Assembly: GCF_026342355.1 (NCBI RefSeq)
Contig: NZ_JAPEMV010000003.1
Coordinates: 62,001-126,000, forward strand
DNA from: Streptomyces sp. NBC_00249
GTDB lineage: Bacteria > Actinomycetota > Actinomycetes > Streptomycetales > Streptomycetaceae
Length of the DNA: 64,000 nucleotides
Direction of reading: 5' to 3'
Positions 9,369 through 18,372 of the stretch are shown here, in pieces. Position 1 is the first letter of the stretch, and every line of letters begins with the position of its first letter. The translations under genes and the position numbers were made by a program. A model generated the notes under the pieces. It saw nothing but the letters and a program-made list of their open reading frames with translations. It was not told the origin of the DNA and ran no database searches.

Positions 9369-9782
9369 GTGCCCGGGATCGACGAATGCCTGCTCGAAGC
9401 CATGGCCCTGCCTGGTGCGAGGGGGGCCGCGCTGGTCGACTGGAGCAGCGGACTGGCCCTCGGCACCGCAGGGGACTCGCCCGTGGGCGACCACGAGACC
9501 ACCGCCGCCGAGACCGCCGAACTGGCCCGGGCCGCAGCGGAGTACGAGTCCTTCGCCCCGGCCCCCGGCGAGCCCGGCTCCGCCGACGGACCCGCGGCCG
9601 CCGGCCCGCCCGTCGAGGACCTGATCGTCACCACGCGCACCGGCTACCACGTCCTGCGCTTCGTCGAGACGAGCTTCGACAGCAGCGTCTTCCTGCACCT
9701 GTGGCTGGACCGGACCGACGGCAACCTCGCCCTCGCCCGCCTCAGACTCCGCGCACTGGCCGAAGGGCTGGTGCTCAGATGA
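9369..9782 (+). CDS. Roadblock/LC7-domain protein (first copy)
   Basis: A 137-residue protein with a Roadblock fold, the family of small GTPase-associated regulators (MglB-like). The first strand region (GARGAALVDWSSGLALGT) is nearly the same as that of the fourth gene in the cluster (GALGAALVDYGSGMALGT), so the two are paralogues. This copy carries an inserted Ala/Pro-rich segment at about residues 60-80. GTG at 9369 is chosen because GGAGGGG lies about 7 bases upstream. The stop overlaps the next ATG in an ATGA, implying translational coupling. Partner and output are unknown. Confidence 0.8.
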   Translation: MPGIDECLLEAMALPGARGAALVDWSSGLALGTAGDSPVGDHETTAAETAELARAAAEYESFAPAPGEPGSADGPAAAGPPVEDLIVTTRTGYHVLRFVETSFDSSVFLHLWLDRTDGNLALARLRLRALAEGLVLR

Positions 9783-10579
9783 CCGCCGCGGCTCCCCCGG
9801 CCACCGCGGCCGCCGCCGTCTCACCCCTGCTCACCCGGCTCGCCGCCGAACGCGCCACCGGCGCCCTGCTCCGCGACCGGGGCACCCTCTTCCTGGAGGA
9901 CGGCAGGATCGTGCACGCCGAGAGCCCCTCCACCCCGGGCCTGGACGTGCTGCTCACCACGGGCGGCGGTCTCGCCCCCGAACGCTGGAACGAGGCCGTC
10001 AACCAGGCCGGGGCCCGCCGCCAGGTCGCCCGCTTCCTCGTGGACAGCGGCGGCCTCGCGGGCGGCGAGCTGGAGATCTGCCATCTCGCCGCGATCTTCG
10101 ACGCCGCCTTCTTCGCGCTCTCCCCGGGCAGCGGCCCCTCCCGGTTCCGCCGGGGCGCCACCCACTGGATCGGCTCCGTCCGCTCGGTCCCGGCGGCCGC
10201 CGTCGAGCGCGAGACCCGCCGGCGGCGGGAGCTGCTGGACGCCGTCTGGCCGTACCCGCTGCTGGACACCTCTCCGGTCGTGCCCCGCCCGGCCGCACCC
10301 GGGCAGACGGTCACCGCCCGGCAGCGGCTCCTGCTCGCCCAGGCCGACGGGATACGCACCCCCGCCGACCTGGCGTGGGTCCTGGGGCGCCCGGCCTTCC
10401 ACACCCTGCTCGACGTACGAAGACTCGCGGCGGCCGGGCTGGTCGAGACACCCCGTACTCCGGCGGTGCCCCTTCCCGCCGAGCCCGCCGCACCCCTGCC
10501 CGACTGGATGACCCAGGCCCAACCCCCGGACGTGGCACTGCTCCGCCGGTTACGCGACGCACTGGAGGCAAGCCTGTGA
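9779..10579 (+). CDS. DUF4388 (PATAN-like) protein with C-terminal MarR-like segment
   Basis: A 266-residue protein with an N-terminal DUF4388-type region (residues 15-70, LLTRLAAERATGALLRDRG, LFLEDGRIVHA) and a C-terminal helical segment (about 180-225) resembling a winged helix. DUF4388/PATAN domains occur in signalling proteins of gliding and developmental bacteria. It overlaps the upstream Roadblock gene by four bases. Codon 258 is TTA (10550-10552), so full translation would depend on the bldA leucyl-tRNA; this is rare in Streptomyces and typical of developmental or antibiotic genes. The assignment of domains is by eye; function unknown. Confidence 0.7.
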   Translation: MTAAAPPATAAAAVSPLLTRLAAERATGALLRDRGTLFLEDGRIVHAESPSTPGLDVLLTTGGGLAPERWNEAVNQAGARRQVARFLVDSGGLAGGELEICHLAAIFDAAFFALSPGSGPSRFRRGATHWIGSVRSVPAAAVERETRRRRELLDAVWPYPLLDTSPVVPRPAAPGQTVTARQRLLLAQADGIRTPADLAWVLGRPAFHTLLDVRRLAAAGLVETPRTPAVPLPAEPAAPLPDWMTQAQPPDVALLRRLRDALEASL

Positions 10580-10650
10580 GGCTCCCGCTGCGACCGGCCC
10601 TGTTCGCCGACCGTTCCGAGCGGAGGCAGCCCGAAGGGAGAAAGGCCGAC

Positions 10651-11091
10651 ATGAGCACGGCGATGGTGCCCGCCGAGGCCGAAGCCGAGATACTCGCCGA
10701 GCTCCGGCGGCTGCGGGCCCGTGTTCCCCAGCTCACCGGCGCCCTCGCCGCGAGCGCCGACGGCCTGGTGCTCGCCCAGGACAGCGCCGCCACCGAGGCC
10801 GAGACCGTGGCCGCCCTGACCGCCGCCGCACTCGGTGTGGCACAGCGGCTCAGCGACAGCACCGGGCAGGGCGGCTTCCGCGAGCTGCTGGTCCGTGGTG
10901 AGCACGGGTACGTCGCCACGTACGCGGCGGGCGAAGCGGCCGTCCTCACCCTCATCGCGGAGCCCCGCGTCAATGTCGGCCGGCTCCACCTGGAGGCCCG
11001 CCGCTCCAGCCTGCGCATCTCCGAGCTGATACAGCACAGCCTCGGCCGCCGGGGCCCGCAGGAGCCCGCCGCGGAGCGGGCCGCGCCGTGA
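10651..11091 (+). CDS. Roadblock/LC7-domain protein (second copy)
   Basis: A 146-residue protein whose central part (QLTGALAASADGLVLAQDSA through YVATYAAGEAAVLTLIAEP) is a Roadblock fold like those found beside Ras-like GTPases in streptomycete conservons. ATG at 10651 follows a GGGAGAAAGG ribosome site. A GTG at 10576, overlapping the upstream stop, would add 25 residues and cannot be excluded. Third gene of the cluster; no GTPase or histidine kinase is present nearby. Confidence 0.78.
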   Translation: MSTAMVPAEAEAEILAELRRLRARVPQLTGALAASADGLVLAQDSAATEAETVAALTAAALGVAQRLSDSTGQGGFRELLVRGEHGYVATYAAGEAAVLTLIAEPRVNVGRLHLEARRSSLRISELIQHSLGRRGPQEPAAERAAP

Positions 11092-11233
11092 CCCGGCCGC
11101 CCGCCCAGGCCGCCGGCCTTCCCCCGTAGACCTTCCTTCGACAGCTCTTCCCGCAACGCAAACGAAAGCAAATCAGCCCGTCAAGCGATACGACAGCGGC
11201 GGGCGACACCGGACAGAAGAAAGAGGAACCCTC

Positions 11234-11608
11234 ATGGCCAACGTGGAGACCGCACTCAAGGAAGCCCACACCACCATCGACGGCGCGCTCGGCGCGGCCC
11301 TCGTCGACTACGGCAGTGGCATGGCCCTCGGCACCGTCGGCGGCGGCAAGGACCTCGACCTCGGGGTGGCCGCGGCGGGCAACACCGACGTGGTGCGGGC
11401 CAAGGTCCGCACCATGGAGATGCTCGGCATGAAGGACGAGATCGAGGACATCCTGATCACGCTCGGCAACCAGTACCACCTGATCAGGCTGATGAAGGGC
11501 CGCGGGACCGGCGGCTTCTTCCTCTATCTCGCCCTCGACCGCGGCCGGGCCAACCTGGCGATGGCGCGGCACCAGCTGAAGAAGATCGAGGGCGAGCTGG
11601 AGATCTGA
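11234..11608 (+). CDS. Roadblock/LC7-domain protein (third copy)
   Basis: A compact 124-residue Roadblock protein: helix (VETALKEAHTTIDG), strand GALGAALVDYGSGMALGT, then IEDILITLGNQYHLIRLM and the closing helix (ANLAMARHQLKKIEGELEI). It is the closest relative of the first gene in this cluster. A clear AGAGGAA ribosome site precedes the ATG. A 142-base gap from the previous gene may hold its own promoter. Likely a dimeric adaptor in a signalling pathway; no experimental link can be drawn from sequence. Confidence 0.82.
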   Translation: MANVETALKEAHTTIDGALGAALVDYGSGMALGTVGGGKDLDLGVAAAGNTDVVRAKVRTMEMLGMKDEIEDILITLGNQYHLIRLMKGRGTGGFFLYLALDRGRANLAMARHQLKKIEGELEI

Positions 11609-11794
11609 CGGCGGCCCGGAAGGGGCCGCGACGGCGCGGTGGCGGGCGGTTGAATTCTTTGCCGTCCGCCCCGGCGGGCCCGGGCGGTATGTCCCGGAAA
11701 CGGCGGACTTTATCATCCTGTTACAGAGTAAGATGCTGTAATCAGCTGATCATCAAGTCATCGACAGAGCAAAACGCTGGAGAACCCGCCACCC

Positions 11795-14700
11795 ATGCCC
11801 CCGCGCCTGAGCATCGTCGTACCTGTCTACAACGTCGAGCTCTACCTCGACGAGTGCCTGGAGTCCATCGCAGCGCAGACGTTCGACGACTTCGAGGTGG
11901 TGATCGTCGACGACGGGTCCACCGACACCAGCGCCGCGATCGCGCAGGCCTTCGCGGAGCGTGACAAACGCTTCCGGGTGGTCCTCCAGAAGAACGCCGG
12001 CCTCGGTGCCGCGCGGAACGTCGGCTTCCGTCACGCGTCCGAGGGCAGCGAGTACATCGCCTTCGTCGACAGCGACGACACCATGCCGCCGCACGCCTAC
12101 CAGCGCCTGATCGGCGCCCTCGACGAGACCGGCTCGGACTTCGCGGCCGGCAACGTACGACGCTTCCGCTCCGTCGGCATGCAGCAGTCCTGGGGCCATC
12201 GCATCGCATTCGCGAAGACCCAGCTGAAGACCCACATCTCCAAGTTCCCGGCGCTGGTCACCGACCGCACCGCGTGGAACAAGGTCTACCGGCGCGGTTT
12301 CTGGGAGGAGCACAACTTCCAGTACCCGGAGGGCATCCTCTACGAGGACGCCCCCGTCTCCATCCCCGCCCACTACTTCGCCAAGAGCGTCGACGTGATC
12401 GGCGACGTGGTCTACCACTGGCGCGTCCGCGAGACCGGTGAGCGCTCCATCACCCAGCGCTCCACCGACCCGGTCTCCGTCATCGACCGCGTCACCTCCG
12501 TCCGCCTGGTCCGCGAGGCCCTGCTCGGCAAGCCGGGCGAGAAGTACGCCCGCTACCTGCGCGACTACGACCGCAACGTACTGAACGAGGAGCTCCCGCT
12601 CATCTACAAGTACGTCGCCGAGGGCGGCGCCGACTTCCGGGCCGCCTTCGTCAAGGAGGTCGGCGGCCTGGTCCGGGAGATCGGCACCGAGCCCTGGACC
12701 GACCTGACGGTCGCCGACCGGCTCAAGGCGTACCTGGCCCGCGAGGGCCGCGTCGAGGAGTTCATCGCCCTCCTGAAGCACCAGCGGGACTTCACCTACA
12801 GCGTGCCGGTCAAGGGCCTGGCCCGCCCGCAGGCCGACTACCCCTTCCTCAAGGCACCCGTCCCCGCCAAGCTGCTGACCCTCGGCCCGCGCGAGCGCCG
12901 CGTGGTGAGCCGGCTGGAGCAGGCCGCCTGGAGCGACGGCAAGCTGCTGCTGCGCGGCTACGCCCTGCCCGGCCACATGGGCGCCGAGAGCCGCCTCGGC
13001 TCCCGCAAGATGCTGATCTTCCGTGAGAACGGCAAGCGCCGCCGCACCGTCGTCAGCACCCGCACGGTCGCCTCCCCGATGGCCACCGTGCACGCCCCGC
13101 ACCTGGCCCTGAGGCACGCCGACTGGGCCGGTTTCACCGCCGTCGTCGACCCCACCGTCTTCCAGTCGGGCGGCAAGTGGCGCGAGGGCATATGGTCCAC
13201 CTCCATCGCGGTCACCGGCGCCGGAGGCCTGCACCGGGCCCGTCTCAAGGGCGGCGAGCACGACAGCGCCCTGACCCCGCCCGCCTACTGGGCCACCCCC
13301 GACGTACGCATCCTGCCGACCGTCTCCGGCGCCCTGACCGTCCAGGTCGAGATCGTCCGCGCCCGGGTCCTGGACGTCCGGCCCGCCGGCGGGGACGCCC
13401 TCGAACTGACGGGCGAACTGGCCGCCGAGGTCGGCCGGGACGCCACCCTGCGCGCCGCCCACGCCGCCACCGGCACCGTCCTGACCTTCCCGCTGGACAC
13501 CGCCGCCGGCTCCGGCTCCGGCGGCCGGATCCCGTTCAAGGCGGCCGTCCCGCTGGCCGCGCTGGGAGCCGTACCGGACTCCGAGCAGCAGCCCGGGGAG
13601 TGGACCCCCGAGCCCTGGAACCTGTCCGTGGTCCGCGCCGACGGCACCCGCCACCCCCTCGCGCACGACGAGCGCGGCGGCTTCAACGGCCTCGTCGCGC
13701 CGATCCCCGGCGACCACGCCGGCCGTACCGTCTTCGCCAAGCGCGGGATGAGCGGCCACCTGATCCTCTCCGTCCAGGTCCCGCCGCCGCTCGTCGACAC
13801 GGTCACCGCCCAGGACGGCACGCTGACCCTGCGCGGCACCCTGCGGCTGCCCGCCTCCGAGGCGGACCGGGCCTACGAGCTGGTCCTGCACAACCAGTAC
13901 GGGACGGAGTTCAGCTACCCCCTCACCCGTGACGGCGACCGCTTCGAAGCCAGCTTCGAGCCCGTCCTCCCCGAGCCCTACGCCGGGCGCACCAGCCTCC
14001 CGCAGGGCCGCTGGTGGCCCACGGTCCGCCCGGCGGACCAGGGCGGCAGGACCGCCGGACGGCTCGGCGTCGACCGCGGCGCACCCGTCCAGCTCGTACC
14101 GCCGGTCCTCTCCTCCGGACCGCACGCCCTCACCGTCCTGGGCCGCCGCATGCGCGTCGAGGCCCGCCTGCACGACCGCATGGCGCTGGTCTGCGACCCG
14201 CTGCTCAGCCCGCACGACCGCTCCCGCTACGCCCAGCGCGTCGCCCGCGACGTGACCTACCCGGCCCAGCGCGCGCTGCCGGTCAAGGACATCGCCGTCT
14301 ACGACACCTTCAAGGGCAACGGCGCCGGGGACTCCCCCCGCGCCGTCCACGAGGAGCTGCTGCGCCGGGGCGAGGAGCTGGAGCACATCTGGCTGGTCCG
14401 CGACGGCCGCGCCGAGGTCCCGCCGACCGCGCGCGCCGTCCAGTACGGCAGCCTGGAGGCCTGGGACGTGCTGGCCCGCGCCCGTTTCTACGTCACCAAC
14501 GACAGCGTGCCGCTCACCTTCCGCCGCCGCCCCGGCCAGACCGTCGTACAGACCTGGCACGGGACCCCGCTCAAGCAGATCGGCTACGACTTCACCCACG
14601 ACTACTACACCAGCCCCGAGGTGCTGGAGGGCCTGGAGCACGACAGCGCCCAGTGGTCGCTGCTCGCCTCCCCGAGCTCGTACGCCACCCCCGTCCTCCA

Positions 14701-15364
14701 GCGAGCCCTCGGCTACCGGGGCGAGGTCGTCGAGTCCGGCAGCCCGCGCGCCGACGCCCTCCTGCGGCCCGACGCCGCCCGCGTCGCCGAGGTCCGGCGC
14801 CGGCTCGGCCTGCCCGAGGGCAAGAAGGTGGTCCTCTACCTGCCGACCTGGCGCGAGAACCGCCTCGGCTGGACCGGCGGCTACAAGCTCGACCTGCGCA
14901 TCGACCTGGACGCGGCCCGCCGCGAGCTGGGCGAGGACCACGTCCTGCTGGTGCGCGGCCACCACAAGGTGGGGGAGCAGGTCCGCGAGGGCGTCCGCGA
15001 CGGCTTCGTGGTGGACGTGTCCCGCTGGCCCGACACCACCGACCTGCTGCTCGTCGCCGACGTGCTGATCTCGGACTACTCCTCCGCGATCTTCGACTTC
15101 GCGCTGACCGACCGGCCGATCCTGCTGTTCACGTACGACCTGGAGCACTACCGCGACACCCTGCGCGGCTTCACCTTCGACCTGGAGGCGAAGGCCCCCG
15201 GCCCGCTGCTGAAGGACTCGGCGAGCCTGGTCGAGGCCGTCCGCGACGCCGACGCGGTCGGCGCCGCGCACGCGGCGGCGCGGGCCGCCTTCCGCGAGGA
15301 GTTCTGCGACCTGGACGACGGCCGGGCCGCCGAGCGGGTCGTGGACCGCATGCTCGCGATGTAG
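11795..15364 (+). CDS. Bifunctional GT2 glycosyltransferase / TagF-type CDP-glycerol glycerophosphotransferase
   Basis: A 1189-residue wall-polymer enzyme. Residues 1-240 are a GT-A glycosyltransferase (LSIVVPVYNVELYLDECLES, VDDGST, metal-binding DSDDT). A central beta-rich region (about 370-770) carries no catalytic motif. Residues 790-1185 form a TagF-like GT-B polymerase with YDTFKGN, TWHGTPLKQIGYD, LYLPTWRENRLGW and LISDYSSAIFDFAL. TagF enzymes add glycerol phosphate from CDP-glycerol to teichoic-acid chains at the inner membrane face. Combined GT2-TagF proteins are common in streptomycete teichoic/teichulosonic acid loci, though no other such genes lie here. Start ATG at 11795. A 1172-codon open frame on the opposite strand is a high-GC artefact. 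Confidence 0.85.
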   Translation: MPPRLSIVVPVYNVELYLDECLESIAAQTFDDFEVVIVDDGSTDTSAAIAQAFAERDKRFRVVLQKNAGLGAARNVGFRHASEGSEYIAFVDSDDTMPPHAYQRLIGALDETGSDFAAGNVRRFRSVGMQQSWGHRIAFAKTQLKTHISKFPALVTDRTAWNKVYRRGFWEEHNFQYPEGILYEDAPVSIPAHYFAKSVDVIGDVVYHWRVRETGERSITQRSTDPVSVIDRVTSVRLVREALLGKPGEKYARYLRDYDRNVLNEELPLIYKYVAEGGADFRAAFVKEVGGLVREIGTEPWTDLTVADRLKAYLAREGRVEEFIALLKHQRDFTYSVPVKGLARPQADYPFLKAPVPAKLLTLGPRERRVVSRLEQAAWSDGKLLLRGYALPGHMGAESRLGSRKMLIFRENGKRRRTVVSTRTVASPMATVHAPHLALRHADWAGFTAVVDPTVFQSGGKWREGIWSTSIAVTGAGGLHRARLKGGEHDSALTPPAYWATPDVRILPTVSGALTVQVEIVRARVLDVRPAGGDALELTGELAAEVGRDATLRAAHAATGTVLTFPLDTAAGSGSGGRIPFKAAVPLAALGAVPDSEQQPGEWTPEPWNLSVVRADGTRHPLAHDERGGFNGLVAPIPGDHAGRTVFAKRGMSGHLILSVQVPPPLVDTVTAQDGTLTLRGTLRLPASEADRAYELVLHNQYGTEFSYPLTRDGDRFEASFEPVLPEPYAGRTSLPQGRWWPTVRPADQGGRTAGRLGVDRGAPVQLVPPVLSSGPHALTVLGRRMRVEARLHDRMALVCDPLLSPHDRSRYAQRVARDVTYPAQRALPVKDIAVYDTFKGNGAGDSPRAVHEELLRRGEELEHIWLVRDGRAEVPPTARAVQYGSLEAWDVLARARFYVTNDSVPLTFRRRPGQTVVQTWHGTPLKQIGYDFTHDYYTSPEVLEGLEHDSAQWSLLASPSSYATPVLQRALGYRGEVVESGSPRADALLRPDAARVAEVRRRLGLPEGKKVVLYLPTWRENRLGWTGGYKLDLRIDLDAARRELGEDHVLLVRGHHKVGEQVREGVRDGFVVDVSRWPDTTDLLLVADVLISDYSSAIFDFALTDRPILLFTYDLEHYRDTLRGFTFDLEAKAPGPLLKDSASLVEAVRDADAVGAAHAAARAAFREEFCDLDDGRAAERVVDRMLAM

Positions 15365-15483
15365 CCCGGACGGGTGAACGTACGGGCAGGTCCCGCGCCC
15401 ACCGATGAGTTTCGGGCGCGGGAGCTGTCTGTAGGAGGAGAGGGACGGCGCAGGGCCGTCCCGGATCCCGCCCGGAGGCAGCC

Positions 15484-15966
15484 ATGCCCAGCAAAGGTTT
15501 CACCACGTGCCTGTGGTTCGACGGCGAGGCGGAAGCCGCCGCCGACTTCTACCTGTCCGTCTTCAAGGACGGCAAGCGCGGCCGGACCGGCCGGTACACC
15601 GATGCGGGCCCCGGGCCCGCCGGTTCGGTGATGGTCGTCGAGTTCGAGGTCAACGGCCAGAAGTTCATCGCCCTCAACGGCGGCCCGGAGTTCAAGTTCA
15701 ACGAGGCCGTCTCCTTCCAGGTCCACTGCGCCGACCAGGCCGAGGTGGACCACTACTGGAGCGCGCTCACCCGAGACGGCGGGCAGGAGGTCGCCTGCGG
15801 CTGGCTCAAGGACAGGTTCGGCGTCTCCTGGCAGGTCGTCCCCACCGAGGCCATCGACCTGATCAGTGACCCCGACCCGGGGCGTGCGGCCCGCGCCACG
15901 GCCGCGATGCTCCAGATGAAGAAGCTCGACGCCGCCGAGATGCGCCGGGCCGCCGACGCGGCCTGA
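15484..15966 (+). CDS. VOC-family protein (PhnB-like)
   Basis: A 160-residue protein of the PhnB / 3-demethylubiquinone-methyltransferase-like vicinal-oxygen-chelate group, beginning GFTTCLWFDGEAEAAADFYL and containing FMVL-type strands and the typical GWLKDRFGVSWQVVP segment. Proteins of this group form dimers with two paired beta-alpha-beta modules, but most have no proven substrate. GGAGG just before the ATG supports the start. Single gene between the TagF-type gene and the convergent sirtuin. Confidence 0.85.
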   Translation: MPSKGFTTCLWFDGEAEAAADFYLSVFKDGKRGRTGRYTDAGPGPAGSVMVVEFEVNGQKFIALNGGPEFKFNEAVSFQVHCADQAEVDHYWSALTRDGGQEVACGWLKDRFGVSWQVVPTEAIDLISDPDPGRAARATAAMLQMKKLDAAEMRRAADAA

Positions 15967-16006
15967 ACGGCAGGATCCGGAAGGGACGACAGGGCCTAGG
16001 CGAGGC

Positions 16007-16732
16007 CTAGGCGGAGACGCGCGCCAGCAGGGCCGGGAGCGCCGTGCCGATCGGCTCGCGGATGACCTCGTCGGCCAGGGAGTCGTACGGGGTCTCCTCC
16101 GCGTTCACGATGATCAGCCGGGCCCCGGCCTCGGCCGCCATCCCCGCCAGCGAGGCGGCGGGCTGGACCTGGAGCGTGCTGCCGACCGCGATGAACACCT
16201 GGCACCCCTTGGCCACGGCCATGGCCTGCCCCAGCACCTGGGGGTCGAGCCGTTCGCCGAACATCACCGTGGCCGTCTTCAGGATCCCGCCGCAGGCCAG
16301 ACAGGCCGGGTCGGGCTCGCCGGCGGCCACCCGGGCCAGCGCCTCCTGGGTTTGCGACCGGGCGTGGCAGCCGGTGCACACCACCGACCGGGCCGTCCCG
16401 TGCAGCTCGAACACCTTCCGCGCGGGCATCCCGGCGAGCTGGTGCAGCCCGTCGACGTTCTGCGTGATCACCCGTACCGGGGTGCCGCCGCGCTCCAGCT
16501 CGGCCACCGCCAGGTGCGCGGCGTTGGGCTGCGGCGCACGGGACCAGACCTCGGCGCGCATCAGCCAGGACCGGCGGCGGATCTCGGGATCGGCCATGTA
16601 GTACTCGTACGTCACGAGCTTCTCGGCGCCGGGCTCCCGGCGCCACAGGCCCTGCGGCCCGCGATAGTCCGGAATCCCGGAATCCGTGGACATTCCGGCC
16701 CCACTGAACACTGCGACAAGCGGCTTCCCCAT
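16007..16732 (-). CDS. SIR2-family NAD-dependent deacylase (sirtuin)
   Basis: A 241-residue sirtuin that would remove acyl groups from lysines using NAD+. The Rossmann motif GAGMSTDSGIPDYRG, the TQNVDGLH motif, the catalytic histidine in ELHGTARSV, two CxxC zinc pairs (CTGC and CLAC) and the GSTLQVQPA NAD-binding loop are all present. Absence of the Ala-Tyr-Arg pattern of CobB-type desuccinylases suggests a deacetylase, but this is weak. Single gene, convergent with the VOC gene and divergent from the secreted protein at 16914. The stop codon sits in the second of two GGCCTAGGC blocks. Confidence 0.9.
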   Translation of the reverse strand: MGKPLVAVFSGAGMSTDSGIPDYRGPQGLWRREPGAEKLVTYEYYMADPEIRRRSWLMRAEVWSRAPQPNAAHLAVAELERGGTPVRVITQNVDGLHQLAGMPARKVFELHGTARSVVCTGCHARSQTQEALARVAAGEPDPACLACGGILKTATVMFGERLDPQVLGQAMAVAKGCQVFIAVGSTLQVQPAASLAGMAAEAGARLIIVNAEETPYDSLADEVIREPIGTALPALLARVSA

Positions 16733-16913
16733 ACGTCGACCCTACGCAGCCGCCCGCCCGGCCCGCGACTGTGTTTCGGCGGGACCGCAGGCGCGGCCGG
16801 GGCCGGTCGGCGCAGGCGGAGGGTCGTTTCTGCGGTGAATCTCCACCCCCACCGGAGTGAGCCCGCGCCGCGCCCCCCACGGTCGGGGCGGTGCGGGCCG
16901 CTACAAACCGGAC

Positions 16914-17396
16914 ATGAAGCTCATGCCGTACCGCCCTGGCGCCCTCCTGCTCGCCCTGTCCGCCCTCGCCGCGCTGGCCGTCTCCTCGGGCCCGGCGGCC
17001 GCCGACGCCGATCCGGAGCCCCGCCACCGCCCCCACTTCCGGCACACCGCCGCGGAGATCAGCCGGTTCCTCGCCGATTTCTACGGGGAGCACGGCCCGA
17101 CGAACACGGACCGCCGCCTGCGGATCTCACAGCAGCTCAAGGACAAACAGAGCAGCATGCCGGGCGCCGACGTCCTGCTCTGCGCCCAGAACACCCCCCA
17201 GAGCGGCTTCCAGGACGCCTTCCAGGGCGCCCCCCGGACCATCTCCGTCGGTCCCGCCACGATCGCCCAGTCGGCGAGGGTCGGCTGGGCCACCGTCACC
17301 ACCTCGTGGGAGTCCGGTGCCACCGACACCTTCACCGCCTACGTCCGCCTCGACTCCCGGCCGATCCAGCTCGACGACGTGATCTGCGCGGGCTGA
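16914..17396 (+). CDS. Small secreted protein of unknown function
   Basis: A 160-residue protein with a Sec signal peptide (hydrophobic residues 9-28, cleavage near PAAADA). The mature part starts with a helix (HTAAEISRFLADFYGEHG) followed by a strand-rich region ending in a cysteine (VICAG); another cysteine lies in VLLCAQN. The helix-then-sheet layout recalls NTF2-like cystatin folds, but no catalytic motif is visible. The start is ATG at 16914, since the longer reading adds a basic non-signal segment. Not recognised. Confidence 0.7.
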   Translation: MKLMPYRPGALLLALSALAALAVSSGPAAADADPEPRHRPHFRHTAAEISRFLADFYGEHGPTNTDRRLRISQQLKDKQSSMPGADVLLCAQNTPQSGFQDAFQGAPRTISVGPATIAQSARVGWATVTTSWESGATDTFTAYVRLDSRPIQLDDVICAG

Positions 17397-17471
17397 TCCG
17401 CAGGCCTGATCCCGCCCGTCCGCCAAGGCTGCTGACGGATGATCAGGACAGGTTCTGGTACAACTCCCGGC

Positions 17472-18314
17472 ATGACCGGATTCGAGATCGCCGGCGCGAG
17501 CGCCGCCGACATGGAACTGCTGCGCGCCTGGGCCGACGGGGAAGGCTGGAACCCGGGGAACACCGACCGCTTCGCCTTCGCGGTCGCCGACCCGGAGGGC
17601 TTCCTCGTCGGCCGCTGCGACGGGGAGCCGGTGGCCTGCATCTCCGCCGTGCGCTACGGGGCCGGCTTCGGGTTCGTCGGCTTCTACATCGCCCGCCCCG
17701 ACGTACGCGGCCAGGGCTACGGGATCCGGCTCTGGCGGGCCGGGATGGAGCGGCTCGGCGGGCGGCTCGTGGGCCTGGACGGGGTGGTCGAGCAGCAGGA
17801 CAACTACCGCCGCTCCGGCTTCCGTCCGGCCTGGAACAACGTACGCCACGAAGGGGTCCCGCAGGGCGACCCCGACGGCGCCGTGGAGATCGTGGACGCG
17901 TCCTCGCTGCCCTTCGCCCAACTCGCCGCCTACGACCGCCGGTTCTTCCCCGAGAGCCGGGACGCCTTCCTCTGCGCCTGGACGGCCCTGCCCGGCAGGA
18001 CCGCCCTCGCCGCCGTCCGGGAGGGCCGGATCGAGGGCCTCGGCGTCGTCCGGCCGTCCAGCGGCGCCGCCCGCGTCGGGCCGCTCTACGCCGCCACCCC
18101 GGAGGTGGCCGCCGCCCTGCTGCTGCGGCTCGCCGGGCACGCCCCCGGCGGGGAGGTCACGGTCGACGTGCCCGACGCGAACCCGGCCGCGGCCGCTCTG
18201 CTGGCCGGCCTCGGGCTGGCCCCGGTGTTCGAGACCGCCCGGATGTACACGGGCCCCGCGCCGGAACTGGATCTGGCCGGTATGTACGGGGTCACCAGCC
18301 TCGAACTGGGCTGA
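17472..18314 (+). CDS. GNAT acetyltransferase with C-terminal extension
   Basis: A 280-residue two-part GNAT protein. The N-terminal half contains the acetyl-CoA pyrophosphate loop (VRGQGYGIRLW, about residues 76-86). The C-terminal half is a second, degenerate GNAT-like domain (VTVDVPDANPAAAALLAGLG) as in the YitH/HolE-like group. The substrate is unknown. ATG at 17472 is chosen over 17439 because homologous domains start directly with the first strand. Followed by a strong bidirectional terminator. Confidence 0.82.
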   Translation: MTGFEIAGASAADMELLRAWADGEGWNPGNTDRFAFAVADPEGFLVGRCDGEPVACISAVRYGAGFGFVGFYIARPDVRGQGYGIRLWRAGMERLGGRLVGLDGVVEQQDNYRRSGFRPAWNNVRHEGVPQGDPDGAVEIVDASSLPFAQLAAYDRRFFPESRDAFLCAWTALPGRTALAAVREGRIEGLGVVRPSSGAARVGPLYAATPEVAAALLLRLAGHAPGGEVTVDVPDANPAAAALLAGLGLAPVFETARMYTGPAPELDLAGMYGVTSLELG

Positions 18315-18315
18315 C

Positions 18316-18352
18316 GGGGCCGGGTGGCGGTCGCACGGCGCCACCCGGCCCC
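18316..18352. terminator. Bidirectional hairpin terminator
   Basis: A perfect 14-base stem (GGGGCCGGGTGGCG at 18316-18329 with its complement at 18339-18352) and 9-base loop lie between two convergent genes. There is no U-tract, as usual in Streptomyces. Confidence 0.75.
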
Positions 18353-18372
18353 GGGCCGCGGGGAGGGCGGCC

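Noticed and set aside
11753..15271. 1172-codon open frame antisense to the GT2-TagF gene
   Set aside because: Composition is a shadow of GC-rich codons; no family similarity, ribosome site or domain motif. The sense strand has clear catalytic motifs.
15991..16012. Two GGCCTAGGC blocks at the sirtuin stop as a possible mobile-element end
   Set aside because: There is no inverted-repeat partner, no extended match to either element family, and CTAG alone is not enough.
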